Assembly (NCBI RefSeq): GCF_001429045.1
Contig: NZ_LMHY01000025.1
Coordinates: 192,040 to 256,039, forward strand
DNA from: Pseudomonas sp. Root71
GTDB lineage: Bacteria > Pseudomonadota > Gammaproteobacteria > Pseudomonadales > Pseudomonadaceae
Direction: 5' to 3'
DNA: 64,000 bases
A model generated the notes under the pieces. The model was not told the origin of the DNA. It worked only from the letters and a program-made list of their open reading frames with translations, and made no database searches. Shown here one piece after another: positions 1 to 8,605 of this stretch (position 1 is the stretch's first letter; every line of letters begins with the position of its first letter). A program made the translations under genes and the position numbers.

Positions 1-481
1 GCGGTTCGTCGAGCAGGAGAATTTTCGGGTGTGAGGCAATCGCCCGGGCAATCGCCACGCGCTGGCGTTGGCCGCCGGACAGCTTGGCCACCGGGCGATT
101 GATCATCTGCTGCAGCTGGATCAGTTCCAGCAATTCCACCACCCGCGCCTGTTGGTCAGCCTTGCTGACTCCACGCAATTTCAGCGGATAGGCGATGTTC
201 TCCCCGACTGTCATGTGCGGGAACAGCGCCAGGGACTGGAACACCATGCCGAAGTTGCGCAGGTGCGCCGGGGTGTTGCCGATGTCTTCGCCATCCAGGC
301 GGATCTCGCCGCCGGTCAGGGTTTCAAGGCCGGCGATCATGCGCAGCAAGGTGGTTTTGCCACAACCCGAAGGGCCGAGGAAACACACCAGTTTGCCCTC
401 GGGCAAATGCAGGTTCACATCCGTTACCGCGCAGGCCGAGCCGTAATGTTTCTCGACGTTTTCCAGAATCAGACCAGACAT
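1..481 (-). CDS. Polyamine-type ABC transporter ATPase (PotA/PotG-like), 3' end cut by window
   Basis: Cytoplasmic ATP-hydrolysing subunit of the importer whose permeases and binding protein follow upstream. About 160 N-terminal residues are visible, starting MSGLILENVEKHYG. The Walker A motif GPSGCGKTT, the Q-loop (VFQSLALFPHM), the ABC signature LSGGQRQRVAIARA and the start of Walker B (ILLLDE) are all present. The C-terminal regulatory domain lies outside the window. Its start lies 18 bases beyond the permease stop at 500, so it is the last gene seen of a same-strand operon. Substrate is inferred from the neighbours: a polyamine or guanidino compound such as agmatine or 4-guanidinobutyrate. 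Confidence 0.93.
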   Translation of the reverse strand, partial: MSGLILENVEKHYGSACAVTDVNLHLPEGKLVCFLGPSGCGKTTLLRMIAGLETLTGGEIRLDGEDIGNTPAHLRNFGMVFQSLALFPHMTVGENIAYPLKLRGVSKADQQARVVELLELIQLQQMINRPVAKLSGGQRQRVAIARAIASHPKILLLDEP

Positions 482-499
482 GTGAATCACCTCAAGAAA

Positions 500-1345
500 T
501 CAGAACGAAACGCCACCTTCACCAACCAGCTTCTCCAGCGCCCAGATCAGGACGAAGTCGATCAGCACGATCAGCACGGCAAACGAAAATACGGTTGGGT
601 CGAGCGAAGACACGGTGCGGCTGTACATCCAGATCGGCACGGTCATGACGTCGATGGTGTAGAGGAAGTAGGTCACGGTGAATTCGTTGAACGAGACGAT
701 GAACGCCAGCAGCATGCCCGCCAGGATCCCCGACTTCATCAACGGCACCACCACATCGACAATCGCCCGCAGCGGTGAAGCGCCGAGCATTTGCGCGGCC
801 TCTTCGACTTCGCTGCCGATGGAAAGCATCGCCGCCGTGCAGTTCTTCACCACGAACGGCAACGCGAGGATCACGTGGGCAATCACCAGGCGCGAGGTGG
901 TCATGTGGAACGGCAGGCTGTCGAACACCAGCAGCAACGCCAGGCCCAACACCACCATCGGGAACACCAGCGGCAACGACATCAGTTGCAGCGCCACGGC
1001 CTTGCCACGGAACTCGCAACGGGTCAGCGCGTAGGCCGCCGGCACCGCGATGATCGTGGCGAAAATCATGGTCAGGCACGACACCAGCAGGCTGGTGGAC
1101 ATGGCCTGGCCGAGGCTCAGGACGTCACTGGCGTCCGGCGACACGAAGGTGTGCCAGGCGGCCTTGTACCATTGCAGGCTGTAGCTGCTCGGCGGGAAAT
1201 CGAGGTTCGACGCACCGCTGAACGACATCACGATCATGGTCAGAATCGGCAACACCGCCAACAGCAGGATGAAGCCCGAGAGGATGCCGGCAAACTTGCC
1301 GGTATCACCCGGCAACAACTGGCGCTTCTTGATCAGGGTACTCAT
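500..1345 (-). CDS. ABC transporter permease, PotC/PotI type
   Basis: Inner-membrane permease of 281 residues with about six hydrophobic segments; the first (about residues 20-42) follows a short basic N-terminus. The EAA loop that contacts the ATPase is seen as EEAAQMLGASPLRAIVDVV, the usual form in polyamine and iron permeases of the BPD family. The ATG overlaps the stop of the preceding permease gene (ATGA at 1342-1345), which implies translational coupling. Together with the upstream permease it should form the heterodimeric channel. Which polyamine-like ligand it carries cannot be read from the sequence. Confidence 0.93.
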   Translation of the reverse strand: MSTLIKKRQLLPGDTGKFAGILSGFILLLAVLPILTMIVMSFSGASNLDFPPSSYSLQWYKAAWHTFVSPDASDVLSLGQAMSTSLLVSCLTMIFATIIAVPAAYALTRCEFRGKAVALQLMSLPLVFPMVVLGLALLLVFDSLPFHMTTSRLVIAHVILALPFVVKNCTAAMLSIGSEVEEAAQMLGASPLRAIVDVVVPLMKSGILAGMLLAFIVSFNEFTVTYFLYTIDVMTVPIWMYSRTVSSLDPTVFSFAVLIVLIDFVLIWALEKLVGEGGVSF

Positions 1346-2250
1346 TGCGAAGCCTCCAGCATGCGGCGACGGCGGCCAGTGATGTATTCGGACAGGGTCA
1401 TGATCGCGAGGGTGGTGACGATCAGCACCACACCGGCAGCGGATGCGGCGGGCCAGTTCATCAGCGGGGCGATCTGGTCATGCACCATCACCGCCAGCAT
1501 CGGCACGCGCCGGCCGCCGAGCAGCAAGGGCACCACGAAACTGCTGGCGTTGTAGGCGAACACCAGGGTCGCGCCGGTAATGATCCCCGGCAGGCTCATC
1601 GGCAACACCACTTGGCGGAACACTTGGAAGCGACTGGCGCCAAGGGTGGCGGCAGCTTCTTCGTAACTGCGGGCGACGCCGCGCATGGCGCTGGCAATCG
1701 GCAACACGGCCAGCGGGAAGGCGGTTTGCACCAGGCCCATCAACACGCCGTTCTGGTTGTACAACAGCATGATCGGGCGCTTGATCAGGCCCAGGCCCAT
1801 CAGTGCCTGGTTGAGCATGCCGCCAGGGCCGAGGATCACCAGCCAGCCGTAGCTTTGCAGCAACAGGTTGACCAGCAAGGGCAGCAACACCGCCGCCAGG
1901 AAGATCCGCCGCACGAACGGTGAGGTCAGGCGCGACATGGTGTAGGCCACCGGGATCGCCAGGATCACTGCGATCACCGCGCTGATCAGCGCCAGGCGCA
2001 GGGTCAGCATCAGCGACTTGAGGTAATAGGGTTCCAGCAACTGGGCGTAACTGGCCAGGCTGAACCCGGACCATTCCGCGCCCTTGGTGCCCACGCTCAT
2101 GCGCAGTACCAGCAGGCTCGCGGCGATCAGCACGCCGAGAAACAGCATCGACGGCGTGAGGAAAAGCCAGGCGCGCGTCGTTGGCGAAACACCCCGAGCG
2201 GCGCGCACGGGGGCGGCACTCACCGGATGAGTCAGAGGTTGGTGTTCCAT
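1342..2250 (-). CDS. ABC transporter permease, PotB/PotH type
   Basis: Second inner-membrane permease of the importer, about 302 residues with six predicted membrane segments. The EAA motif reads EEAAATLGASRFQVFRQVVL. I chose the ATG at 2250 (MEHQPLTH...); an in-frame TTG at 2268 would add six residues, and neither has a strong ribosome binding site. A REP-like inverted repeat (2304-2394) separates it from the binding-protein gene, an arrangement like that of malE-malF in enterics, where it keeps the binding protein more abundant than the membrane subunits. That parallel is inference. Confidence 0.92.
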   Translation of the reverse strand: MEHQPLTHPVSAAPVRAARGVSPTTRAWLFLTPSMLFLGVLIAASLLVLRMSVGTKGAEWSGFSLASYAQLLEPYYLKSLMLTLRLALISAVIAVILAIPVAYTMSRLTSPFVRRIFLAAVLLPLLVNLLLQSYGWLVILGPGGMLNQALMGLGLIKRPIMLLYNQNGVLMGLVQTAFPLAVLPIASAMRGVARSYEEAAATLGASRFQVFRQVVLPMSLPGIITGATLVFAYNASSFVVPLLLGGRRVPMLAVMVHDQIAPLMNWPAASAAGVVLIVTTLAIMTLSEYITGRRRRMLEASQ

Positions 2251-2303
2251 AGCAAAGGGTCTCGTCAATGGAAGATCAGAAATATCAGCCTGTACGGCCC
2301 CCC

Positions 2304-2394
2304 TGTAGGAGCTGCCGCAGGCTGCGATCTTTTGATCTTTTTCAGAGCTACCGAAGAGCAGGATCTAAAGATCGCAGCCTTCGGCAGCTCCTAC
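2304..2394. repeat. REP-like inverted pair inside the ABC operon
   Basis: Two copies of the unit TGTAGGAGCTGCCGCAGGCT, one inverted and slightly diverged (AGCCTTCGGCAGCTCCTACG), flank a short centre. The same unit recurs at 7854, 10516, 43218, 46729 and 59680. Here it lies between the permease start and the binding-protein stop at 2398, within one transcription unit. Confidence 0.9.
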
Positions 2395-2397
2395 GGA

Positions 2398-3501
2398 TCA
2401 GGAAGAAAAGATTTCCGTGTAACGACGAATCCATTGGTCATGCACAGTCGCCAGGAAGGCGTTGTCGTGCATGATCGCTTTCTCGGCAATCTGCTCCGGC
2501 GTGAGGATGTACGGGCTCTTGCGTGCTTCGGCGGAGATGATCGCCTTGGCGTTGACCGGGCCGTTGTAGATGTCTTCAGCCATCTTGCCCTGCACCAGCG
2601 GGTCCAGGGAGTGGTTGATGAAGGCGTAGGCCATATCGGTATCGCCCGGACGGTTCTTCGGCATCACCGACAGCATCAGGTCGGTGTAGAAACCTTCCTT
2701 CATGCCGAACGTGGCGCCCAGGCCGTAGTTCGGGTCGCGGATCTGTTTCGGGAAGAAGGCCGGTGCGTACAGGCCACCCATGTCCAGGGAACCGGTGCGG
2801 AACAGTTCGGCGATCTGGTTCGGGTTTTCGCCCAGGGTCACCACACGATCTTTCAGCTCGGCGAGTTTCTTGAAGCCAGGCTCGATGTTGTGTTCGTCAC
2901 CACCGGCCAGTTTGGCGGCGATGATGATCAGGTCCATGGCCTCGGTCCAGTTCGGCGGCGGCAGGAAGATGTTTGGCGCCGCGTCGGCATCCCATAGGGA
3001 GGCGTAGCTGGTCGGGGCTTCTTTCTGGGTGCGGGTGCTGTAGACCAGGCTGTTGCACCACAGCAGGTAACCGATACCGTGGCCATTGGCGCCGGTGCGG
3101 TATTTCTCCGGTACATCGACAAGATTTGGAATGCGGTTGAGGTCGGGTTTTTCCAGCAGGTTGGCGGCGGCCAGACCTTCGGCGCCGACGCCTGCCAGGG
3201 TGATGATGTCGTACTGCGGACGATCACCGCCGGCCTTGAGCTTGGCGACCATTTCCGAGGTACTGCCGGTGCGGTCGGCGATGACCTTGCAGCCGTACTT
3301 GTCTTCAAACGTCGCGGCGATGTTGCGCAGTGCGGCCAGGCCGGTGTCGTCGGACCAGGTCAGCAAACGCAGGGTCTTGCCGGCAAAACGTGTGTCGCTG
3401 GCATTGGCCTTGATGAACGGCATGCTCATGGCTGCCGCTGCAACCGAGGCTACGCCTACGGTCTTGATAAATTGACGTCTGTTCAGATCATGCTCGCCCA
3501 T
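2398..3501 (-). CDS. Periplasmic substrate-binding protein of the ABC importer (PotD/PotF-like, Tat signal)
   Basis: Extracellular solute-binding protein of 367 residues. The start at 3501 (MGEHDLNRRQFIKTVG) places a twin-arginine motif, NRRQFIK, before a hydrophobic stretch and an Ala-rich cleavage region near residues 30-34 (IKANA), so Tat export is likely. The next lines read as a family-1 polyamine-binding fold (LRLLTWSDDTGLAALRNIAATF). It would deliver ligand to the two permeases. Gene order decarboxylase, dehydrogenase, binding protein, permease, permease, ATPase on one strand suggests the ligand is the substrate or product of the enzymes, probably a guanidino compound or polyamine. An ATG further upstream (3552) would spoil the Tat signal and was not used. 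Confidence 0.9.
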   Translation of the reverse strand: MGEHDLNRRQFIKTVGVASVAAAAMSMPFIKANASDTRFAGKTLRLLTWSDDTGLAALRNIAATFEDKYGCKVIADRTGSTSEMVAKLKAGGDRPQYDIITLAGVGAEGLAAANLLEKPDLNRIPNLVDVPEKYRTGANGHGIGYLLWCNSLVYSTRTQKEAPTSYASLWDADAAPNIFLPPPNWTEAMDLIIIAAKLAGGDEHNIEPGFKKLAELKDRVVTLGENPNQIAELFRTGSLDMGGLYAPAFFPKQIRDPNYGLGATFGMKEGFYTDLMLSVMPKNRPGDTDMAYAFINHSLDPLVQGKMAEDIYNGPVNAKAIISAEARKSPYILTPEQIAEKAIMHDNAFLATVHDQWIRRYTEIFSS

Positions 3502-3676
3502 TACGGACTCCCTTTGTTTTTGTAGGTATAAGGCAGGTCGAAACTGTTGCATCCGCGCGACCGGACCAGCGTTAGCCCTCGTATTTTCGGGGGCTTGGCT
3601 GAGCCAGCGAGTTCATCCTGAGGTCGTGTAAAACACCTGACTATCGATAAAAACTCATTGAAGCCATGACGCCAGC

Positions 3677-3699
3677 GCATGCCTCAACGCGAGGCATGC
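3677..3699 (-). terminator. Perfect hairpin after the aldehyde dehydrogenase gene
   Basis: GCATGCCTC, a 5-base loop, then GAGGCATGC form a perfect 9-bp stem 20 bases past the dehydrogenase stop. No T-run follows on the minus strand, so it may be an attenuator or mRNA-stabilising stem between the enzyme genes and the transporter genes rather than a true terminator. Confidence 0.45.
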
Positions 3700-3718
3700 A
3701 CTCACCTTTTTCGTGCCT

Positions 3719-5167
3719 TCAGACGGCCCGGATCACGTGTTTGATTTCCTGGAAAGCCTGCAAGCCCCACGGCCCCAATTCACGGCCGATGCTGCTCTGT
3801 TTGTAGCCACCCCAGGCGGTCTGCGGGAAGATCACCTGCGGCGCATTGATCCACACAAGCCCCGCCTGCAAAGCGTTGGCGACACGGTCAGCGGTCTGTG
3901 CATTGCGTGTCACCACACTGGCGACCAGGCCAAACTGGCTGTCGTTGGCCAGGGCAATCGCCTCGGCTTCAGAGGCGAAACGGCGTACGCAGATCACCGG
4001 ACCAAAAATCTCTTCATTCCACAGCGCACTGCCCTGGGGCACGTCGGTAAACACCGTCGGCTGCAAAAAATATCCGCGCGGCAGGTCTGCCGGGCGATTG
4101 CCACCGCAAACCAGCTTGGCGCCGGCACTCAAACCGCGATCGATGTGACCGAGCACGCGCTGGTATTGCGCCTGATTGACCAGCGCGCCCATTTCCACGT
4201 CCGGGTCGAACGGGTCGGCCACGCGAATGGCTTCGGCACGGGTCTTCACTCGGCTCAGGAATTCATCGGCCAGTTCATCGGCGACCAGCACGCGGCTGGT
4301 GGCGGAGCACATCTGCCCGGCGTTGAAGAAACCACCGCCACAGGCCACTTCCACCGCCAGGTCGAGATCGGCATCGGCCAGTACCAGCAGCGAGGATTTT
4401 CCGCCCAGTTCCAGGCTCACGCCCTTGACGGTTTCCGCCGCCCGCTGCATGACCTGCACGCCGACCGCATTGCTGCCGGTGAAGGAAATTTTCGCGATGC
4501 GCGAGTCAGCCGACAGGGGCGCGCCAACCGCAAGACCAGTGCCGCACACCAGGTTGAACACGCCTGCCGGCAACCCGGCTTGCGCGATGATCGCTGCCAG
4601 TTCCAGCTCCGGCAGCGGCGTCACTTCCGAAGGCTTGAGCACCACGCAGCAACCGGCGGCCAGGGCCGGGGCGAGTTTCCACGCGGTGGTGACCATCGGG
4701 AAATTCCACGGCACGATCAGGCCGACCACACCGCACGGCTCGCGGCGCAAACGTGCGCTGAAGTCGTCGGTCGGCAGTTCTATCGCGCAGTCTTGTTTGG
4801 CATCCAGCCCTTCGGCGAGACCGGCGTAATACTCGAAAGTGGCGATCACGTCATCGACATCAATCGCGGCTTCGAACTGCGGCTTGCCGTTGTTGCTCGA
4901 CTGCAAGTGCATCAGCTTTTCACGATTGGCCTGCACCCCCACGGCGATTTTGCGCAGGATCGCGCCGCGCTCGGCGCCCGTGGTTTTCGACCAGTCGGCG
5001 AACGCCTGGGTCGCGGCGCTCACCGCGTGGTCAACGGCGCGCTCATCGCCGCCATTGACGGTGGTCAACAGGGCTTCGGTCGCCGGGTTGATCACCCGCA
5101 GGTGTTCGTTGCCGGCCGACCATTGGCCGTTGATGTACAGGCCATCCAGGGTCGTAGGGAAAGTCAT
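3719..5167 (-). CDS. NAD(P)-dependent aldehyde dehydrogenase, probably for a guanidino/amino aldehyde
   Basis: Cytoplasmic ALDH-superfamily enzyme of 482 residues. Visible signatures are the Rossmann stretch (VGLIVPWNFPM), the general base region LELGGKSSLLVLADADLD and the catalytic Cys in FFNAGQMCSATSRVLV; EEIFGPVICVRRF follows near the C-terminus. The ATG at 5167 overlaps the stop of the decarboxylase (ATGA), so the two are co-translated. In the arginine transaminase pathway the decarboxylase makes 4-guanidinobutyraldehyde and a KauB-type dehydrogenase oxidises it to 4-guanidinobutyrate; the gene pairing suggests that role here. A general betaine- or aminobutyraldehyde dehydrogenase is the main alternative. 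Confidence 0.9.
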   Translation of the reverse strand: MTFPTTLDGLYINGQWSAGNEHLRVINPATEALLTTVNGGDERAVDHAVSAATQAFADWSKTTGAERGAILRKIAVGVQANREKLMHLQSSNNGKPQFEAAIDVDDVIATFEYYAGLAEGLDAKQDCAIELPTDDFSARLRREPCGVVGLIVPWNFPMVTTAWKLAPALAAGCCVVLKPSEVTPLPELELAAIIAQAGLPAGVFNLVCGTGLAVGAPLSADSRIAKISFTGSNAVGVQVMQRAAETVKGVSLELGGKSSLLVLADADLDLAVEVACGGGFFNAGQMCSATSRVLVADELADEFLSRVKTRAEAIRVADPFDPDVEMGALVNQAQYQRVLGHIDRGLSAGAKLVCGGNRPADLPRGYFLQPTVFTDVPQGSALWNEEIFGPVICVRRFASEAEAIALANDSQFGLVASVVTRNAQTADRVANALQAGLVWINAPQVIFPQTAWGGYKQSSIGRELGPWGLQAFQEIKHVIRAV

Positions 5168-6801
5168 TTCGACACCGCCTGCATCCACTGGGTCTGGTCG
5201 ATTTCAATCAGGGTCGGGCCCTGGCGATCGGTAGCCACACGCAATGCGCCACGCAGTTGCTCGACGCTGCTGACCGCTTCGGCGGCGCAACCCAATGCCT
5301 TGGCCACACCGATGAAGTCCGGGGTGTAGATGTCCACGCCCACCGGCTCGATGGCACGGTTGACCATGTACTTCTTGATCTCTTCGTAGCCCTGGTTATT
5401 CCACAGCAGCACGATCACCGGGGTGCGCGCTTCAACGGCGCTGGCCAGTTCCGGCAGGGTGAACTGCAGGCCACCGTCGCCGATCAGGCACACCACCGGA
5501 GGCCGCGCACCACCTTCGACGCTGCCACCCAACCAGGCGCCAATCGCCGCCGGCAGGGCGTAGCCGAGGGTGCCGTAACCGGTGGACGAGTTGAACCAGC
5601 GACGCGGACGCTCCGGGTTGAACGTCAGGTTGCCGGTGTATACCGGTTGGGTCGAATCGCCGACGAACACCGCGTCCGGCAATTCCTGCAGAACGGTTTC
5701 GAGGAAGCGGGTCTGGGCGAGGGTCGGTGCATCCCAGGTCGCGGCCAGGTCTTCACGCAGACGGGCGGCACGTACCTGGCCCCAATCGTTGCGGCGCTCG
5801 GCCAGGGATTTGTGCGACAGGGCGCTGAGCAAAGCCTGGGCGGCGTTGCGCGAGTCGGCCACCAGTGCCACGTGCGGCGGGTAGTTGCGCACGGTCTGGT
5901 CCGGGTCGATATCGACGCGCAGCAACTTGCCAGGAATTTCGAAGCCACCGGCGAAGGTCACGTCGTAGTCGGTTTCGGCCAGTTCGGTGCCGATGGCCAG
6001 TACCACGTCGGCCTCGGCAACCAGTGCACGGGTGGCGACCAGGCTCTGGGTCGAGCCGATCAGCAGCGGGTGGCCGGAGGCGAGCATGCCCTTGGCATTG
6101 ATGGTCAAGGCGACTGGCGCGTCCAGCAATTCTGCCAGCTCAGTCAACTCGACGGCCGCGTCGATGGCGCCGCCACCGGCGAGGATCAGCGGACGCTTGG
6201 CACCGGCCAGCAATTCAGTCATGCGCGACACGGCGCTCGGCGAAGCGCCAGCGCGGTCGATATTGACCGGCAGGCTGCTGAGCAAGTCGTCGGCTTCTTC
6301 AACCAGGACATCCAGCGGAATTTCAATGTGCACCGGACGCGGACGACCCGCCTGGAACAGCGCGAAGGCGCGGGCCAACACACCCGGCAGCTCGGAAGCC
6401 GACATCAGGGTGTGGGAGAACGCCGCGACACCGGCACACAGTGCGCCCTGGTTCGGCAACTCATGCAGCTTGCCGCGACCGCCGCCCAACTGGCTGCGCG
6501 ATTGCACGCTGGAGATCACCAGCATCGGGATCGAATCGGCATAGGCCTGGCCCATGGCGGTGGTGATGTTGGTCATGCCAGGGCCGGTGATGATGAAGCA
6601 CACACCCGGTTTGCCGCTGGTACGGGCGTAGCCGTCGGCCATGAAGCCGGCGCCCTGCTCATGACGCGGCGTGACGTGGTTGATGCTCGAACGGGCCAGC
6701 CCGCGATACAGCTCCACGGTATGCACCCCCGGAATGCCGAACACCTGCTCGACCCCGTAGTTTTCGAGTAACTTGACCAATACTTCGCCGCACGTCGCCA
6801 T
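5164..6801 (-). CDS. aruI: ThDP-dependent decarboxylase, probable 5-guanidino-2-oxopentanoate decarboxylase (AruI-like)
   Basis: Soluble thiamine-diphosphate enzyme of 545 residues in the acetolactate-synthase-like family. The N-terminal pyrimidine domain has the activating Glu in RHEQGAGFMADGYA; the C-terminal domain has the ThDP/Mg motif GDGGLQFTLPELASA...WNNQGY. The start at 6801 (MATCGEVLVKLLENYG) is where family similarity begins; an upstream in-frame start adds 27 unlikely residues. AruI decarboxylates 2-ketoarginine in the arginine transaminase route. The downstream aldehyde dehydrogenase and importer fit, but no aminotransferase (aruH) is next to it, so it may act on another 2-oxo acid. 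First gene of the operon, divergent from a LysR gene 159 bases away. Confidence 0.82.
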   Translation of the reverse strand: MATCGEVLVKLLENYGVEQVFGIPGVHTVELYRGLARSSINHVTPRHEQGAGFMADGYARTSGKPGVCFIITGPGMTNITTAMGQAYADSIPMLVISSVQSRSQLGGGRGKLHELPNQGALCAGVAAFSHTLMSASELPGVLARAFALFQAGRPRPVHIEIPLDVLVEEADDLLSSLPVNIDRAGASPSAVSRMTELLAGAKRPLILAGGGAIDAAVELTELAELLDAPVALTINAKGMLASGHPLLIGSTQSLVATRALVAEADVVLAIGTELAETDYDVTFAGGFEIPGKLLRVDIDPDQTVRNYPPHVALVADSRNAAQALLSALSHKSLAERRNDWGQVRAARLREDLAATWDAPTLAQTRFLETVLQELPDAVFVGDSTQPVYTGNLTFNPERPRRWFNSSTGYGTLGYALPAAIGAWLGGSVEGGARPPVVCLIGDGGLQFTLPELASAVEARTPVIVLLWNNQGYEEIKKYMVNRAIEPVGVDIYTPDFIGVAKALGCAAEAVSSVEQLRGALRVATDRQGPTLIEIDQTQWMQAVSK

Positions 6802-6960
6802 GTCTTTGCCCTTTTTGTTCGTTTGAGACGCCGGGCGTGCGCTGTGTTTATGATGGATTCGCAGGCCCGGGAATGGCCTCATTGGAACGGGCGACAGGTA
6901 GCCGCAACAATGGATAAAAAGTCATACTAGCCATGTCCTCACGTCATACCTTGGATCCCA

Positions 6961-7842
6961 ATGAAACGACTGCCTCCCCTGCCGGCGCTGCACACTTTTC
7001 TGATTACCGCGCAGTGCTGCAATTTCACCCGGGCCGCCGAACAGCTGCATATCACCCAGGGCGCGGTGAGTCGGCAGATCGCCGGGCTGGAAGATCATCT
7101 GGGTTATGAGCTGTTCATCCGCCTGGCCCGAGGCCTTGCCCTGACAGCCGAGGGACGGGAATGGCTGCCACGGGTGCAGCAGATTTTCGGCCTGATCGAC
7201 GAGGCCGTTGAACAGATCGGCGAGAAGCGCGAAACCCTACAGCTCAAGGCACCGACCTGCGTCATGCGCTGGTTGCTGCCGCGTCTGTTGCAATGGCAAA
7301 GGGAACGCCCGGACGTGCCGGTGGAACTGACCACCACGGTCAAGCACGGGGTGGATTTTCATCGCGAGCAATTCGATGCAGCGGTGATGTACGGCGCACC
7401 GCCGGACGATTCATTGATGTCGCAAAAACTCTTCGACGAACAACTCACGCCGGTGTGTTCCAGACCGATGCTCGAAGGCCCCATGCCCCTGCAGAGCCCG
7501 GCCGATCTGCAACAGCACCTGCTGCTGCACCCGACCCGAGACGAGCGGGACTGGAAGGCCTGGTTGAAAGCGGCGAATGTGCATTTGACCAATGTCGGCA
7601 AGGGCCAGCATTTCGAAACACTGGACCTGGCGATGTCGATGGCGTCCCAGGGAACGGGGGTGGCGATTGGCGACTGGTCGCTGATCGGCGATGACCTGAA
7701 CGCCGGGCGGCTGGTCATGCCATTCGACTTGAAGGTGACGACAGGACTGGCGTATTACCTGGTATTCCCCGAAAAACCCGGGCCTTCGCCGAAGTTGCGT
7801 GAATTGATGGGCTGGTTGGTGGAGCAGGCGCAGTCGCGTTGA
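6961..7842 (+). CDS. LysR-family transcriptional regulator (GcvA-like) of the divergent cluster
   Basis: DNA-binding regulator of 293 residues. The N-terminal winged HTH (about residues 1-62) reads FTRAAEQLHITQGAVSRQIA, typical of the GcvA/AmpR branch; the rest is a LysR substrate-binding domain. It is transcribed away from the aruI-like operon with a 159-base shared control region, the classical arrangement of a LysR activator with its target. The inducer is unknown, perhaps a guanidino acid. The stop lies just ahead of a REP pair. Confidence 0.92.
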   Translation: MKRLPPLPALHTFLITAQCCNFTRAAEQLHITQGAVSRQIAGLEDHLGYELFIRLARGLALTAEGREWLPRVQQIFGLIDEAVEQIGEKRETLQLKAPTCVMRWLLPRLLQWQRERPDVPVELTTTVKHGVDFHREQFDAAVMYGAPPDDSLMSQKLFDEQLTPVCSRPMLEGPMPLQSPADLQQHLLLHPTRDERDWKAWLKAANVHLTNVGKGQHFETLDLAMSMASQGTGVAIGDWSLIGDDLNAGRLVMPFDLKVTTGLAYYLVFPEKPGPSPKLRELMGWLVEQAQSR

Positions 7843-7853
7843 ACCACGGTATC

Positions 7854-7933
7854 TGTAGGAGCTGCCGCAGGCTGCGATCTTTTGACTTTGATTTTCAAGA
7901 TCAAAAGATCGCAGCCTGCGGCAGCTCCTACAT
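7854..7933. repeat. REP-like inverted pair
   Basis: TGTAGGAGCTGCCGCAGGCT and its inverted copy enclose a short AT-richer centre. The arms extend into GATCTTTTGA/TCAAAAGATC, giving a very long potential stem. It sits between two convergent stop codons (7842 and 7945) and could act as a bidirectional transcript end. Confidence 0.93.
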
Positions 7934-7944
7934 GGATTGCGGTG

Positions 7945-8559
7945 TTAGTACCCGACTGTAAACCGCTGCCGTGAATGCTTCGGCGCTTCCACTTCGTCGA
8001 GCATTGCAATCGCGTAGTCGGCAAAGCTAATCCAACTGCGCCCTTCGCTGCTCACCAGCAAGTCATCCTGACCGAGGCGGAATTTCCCCGTGCGCTCGCC
8101 CTCGACAAATTCTGCCGATGGCGACAGGAAGGTCCAGTCCAGATCCCGTTCTTCACGCAAGCTGGCGAGGAATTCGGCACCCGCGCCGGCCTCTGCCTTG
8201 TAGGCCTCTGGGAAACCTTCGCTATCGATCACTCGAGTGCCATCGGGCAATAGCAGTGAACCCGCCCCGCCCACCACCAGCAGGCGTTTAACCCCGGATT
8301 TTTTCACCGGACCAACGACTGCGTCGGCAGGTAGCGTGGCGAAATGCGCCGCGCTGATAACCACGTCATGGCCCGCAATCGCAGCTTGCAACGCAGCGGC
8401 ATCAAGGGCATCGACGGCCTTGCCGGCCACACCGTCACGCGGGTCGATTTTCGATGTATCGCGGGCAATGGCGGTAACGCTGTGACCGCGGCGCAGGGCT
8501 TCTTCCAGCAGTTGGCTACCGGCACGACCGGTGGCACCGATGATTGCGATTTTGCTCAT
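7945..8559 (-). CDS. NAD(P)H-binding protein (atypical SDR, YwnB-like)
   Basis: Small Rossmann protein of 204 residues with the N-terminal dinucleotide motif IIGATGRAGSQLLEEALRRG. It belongs to the NAD(P)-binding group often labelled NAD(P)-dependent oxidoreductase or epimerase, in which the usual YxxxK catalytic pair is not obvious. Substrate unknown. It is convergent with the LysR gene and 46 bases upstream of the MBL gene on the same strand, so the two may be cotranscribed. Confidence 0.85.
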   Translation of the reverse strand: MSKIAIIGATGRAGSQLLEEALRRGHSVTAIARDTSKIDPRDGVAGKAVDALDAAALQAAIAGHDVVISAAHFATLPADAVVGPVKKSGVKRLLVVGGAGSLLLPDGTRVIDSEGFPEAYKAEAGAGAEFLASLREERDLDWTFLSPSAEFVEGERTGKFRLGQDDLLVSSEGRSWISFADYAIAMLDEVEAPKHSRQRFTVGY

Positions 8560-8605
8560 GACGTTCTCCAGTGGGTTGAGCTTCTAGGATTTCAGTTGAG
8601 GCGGG

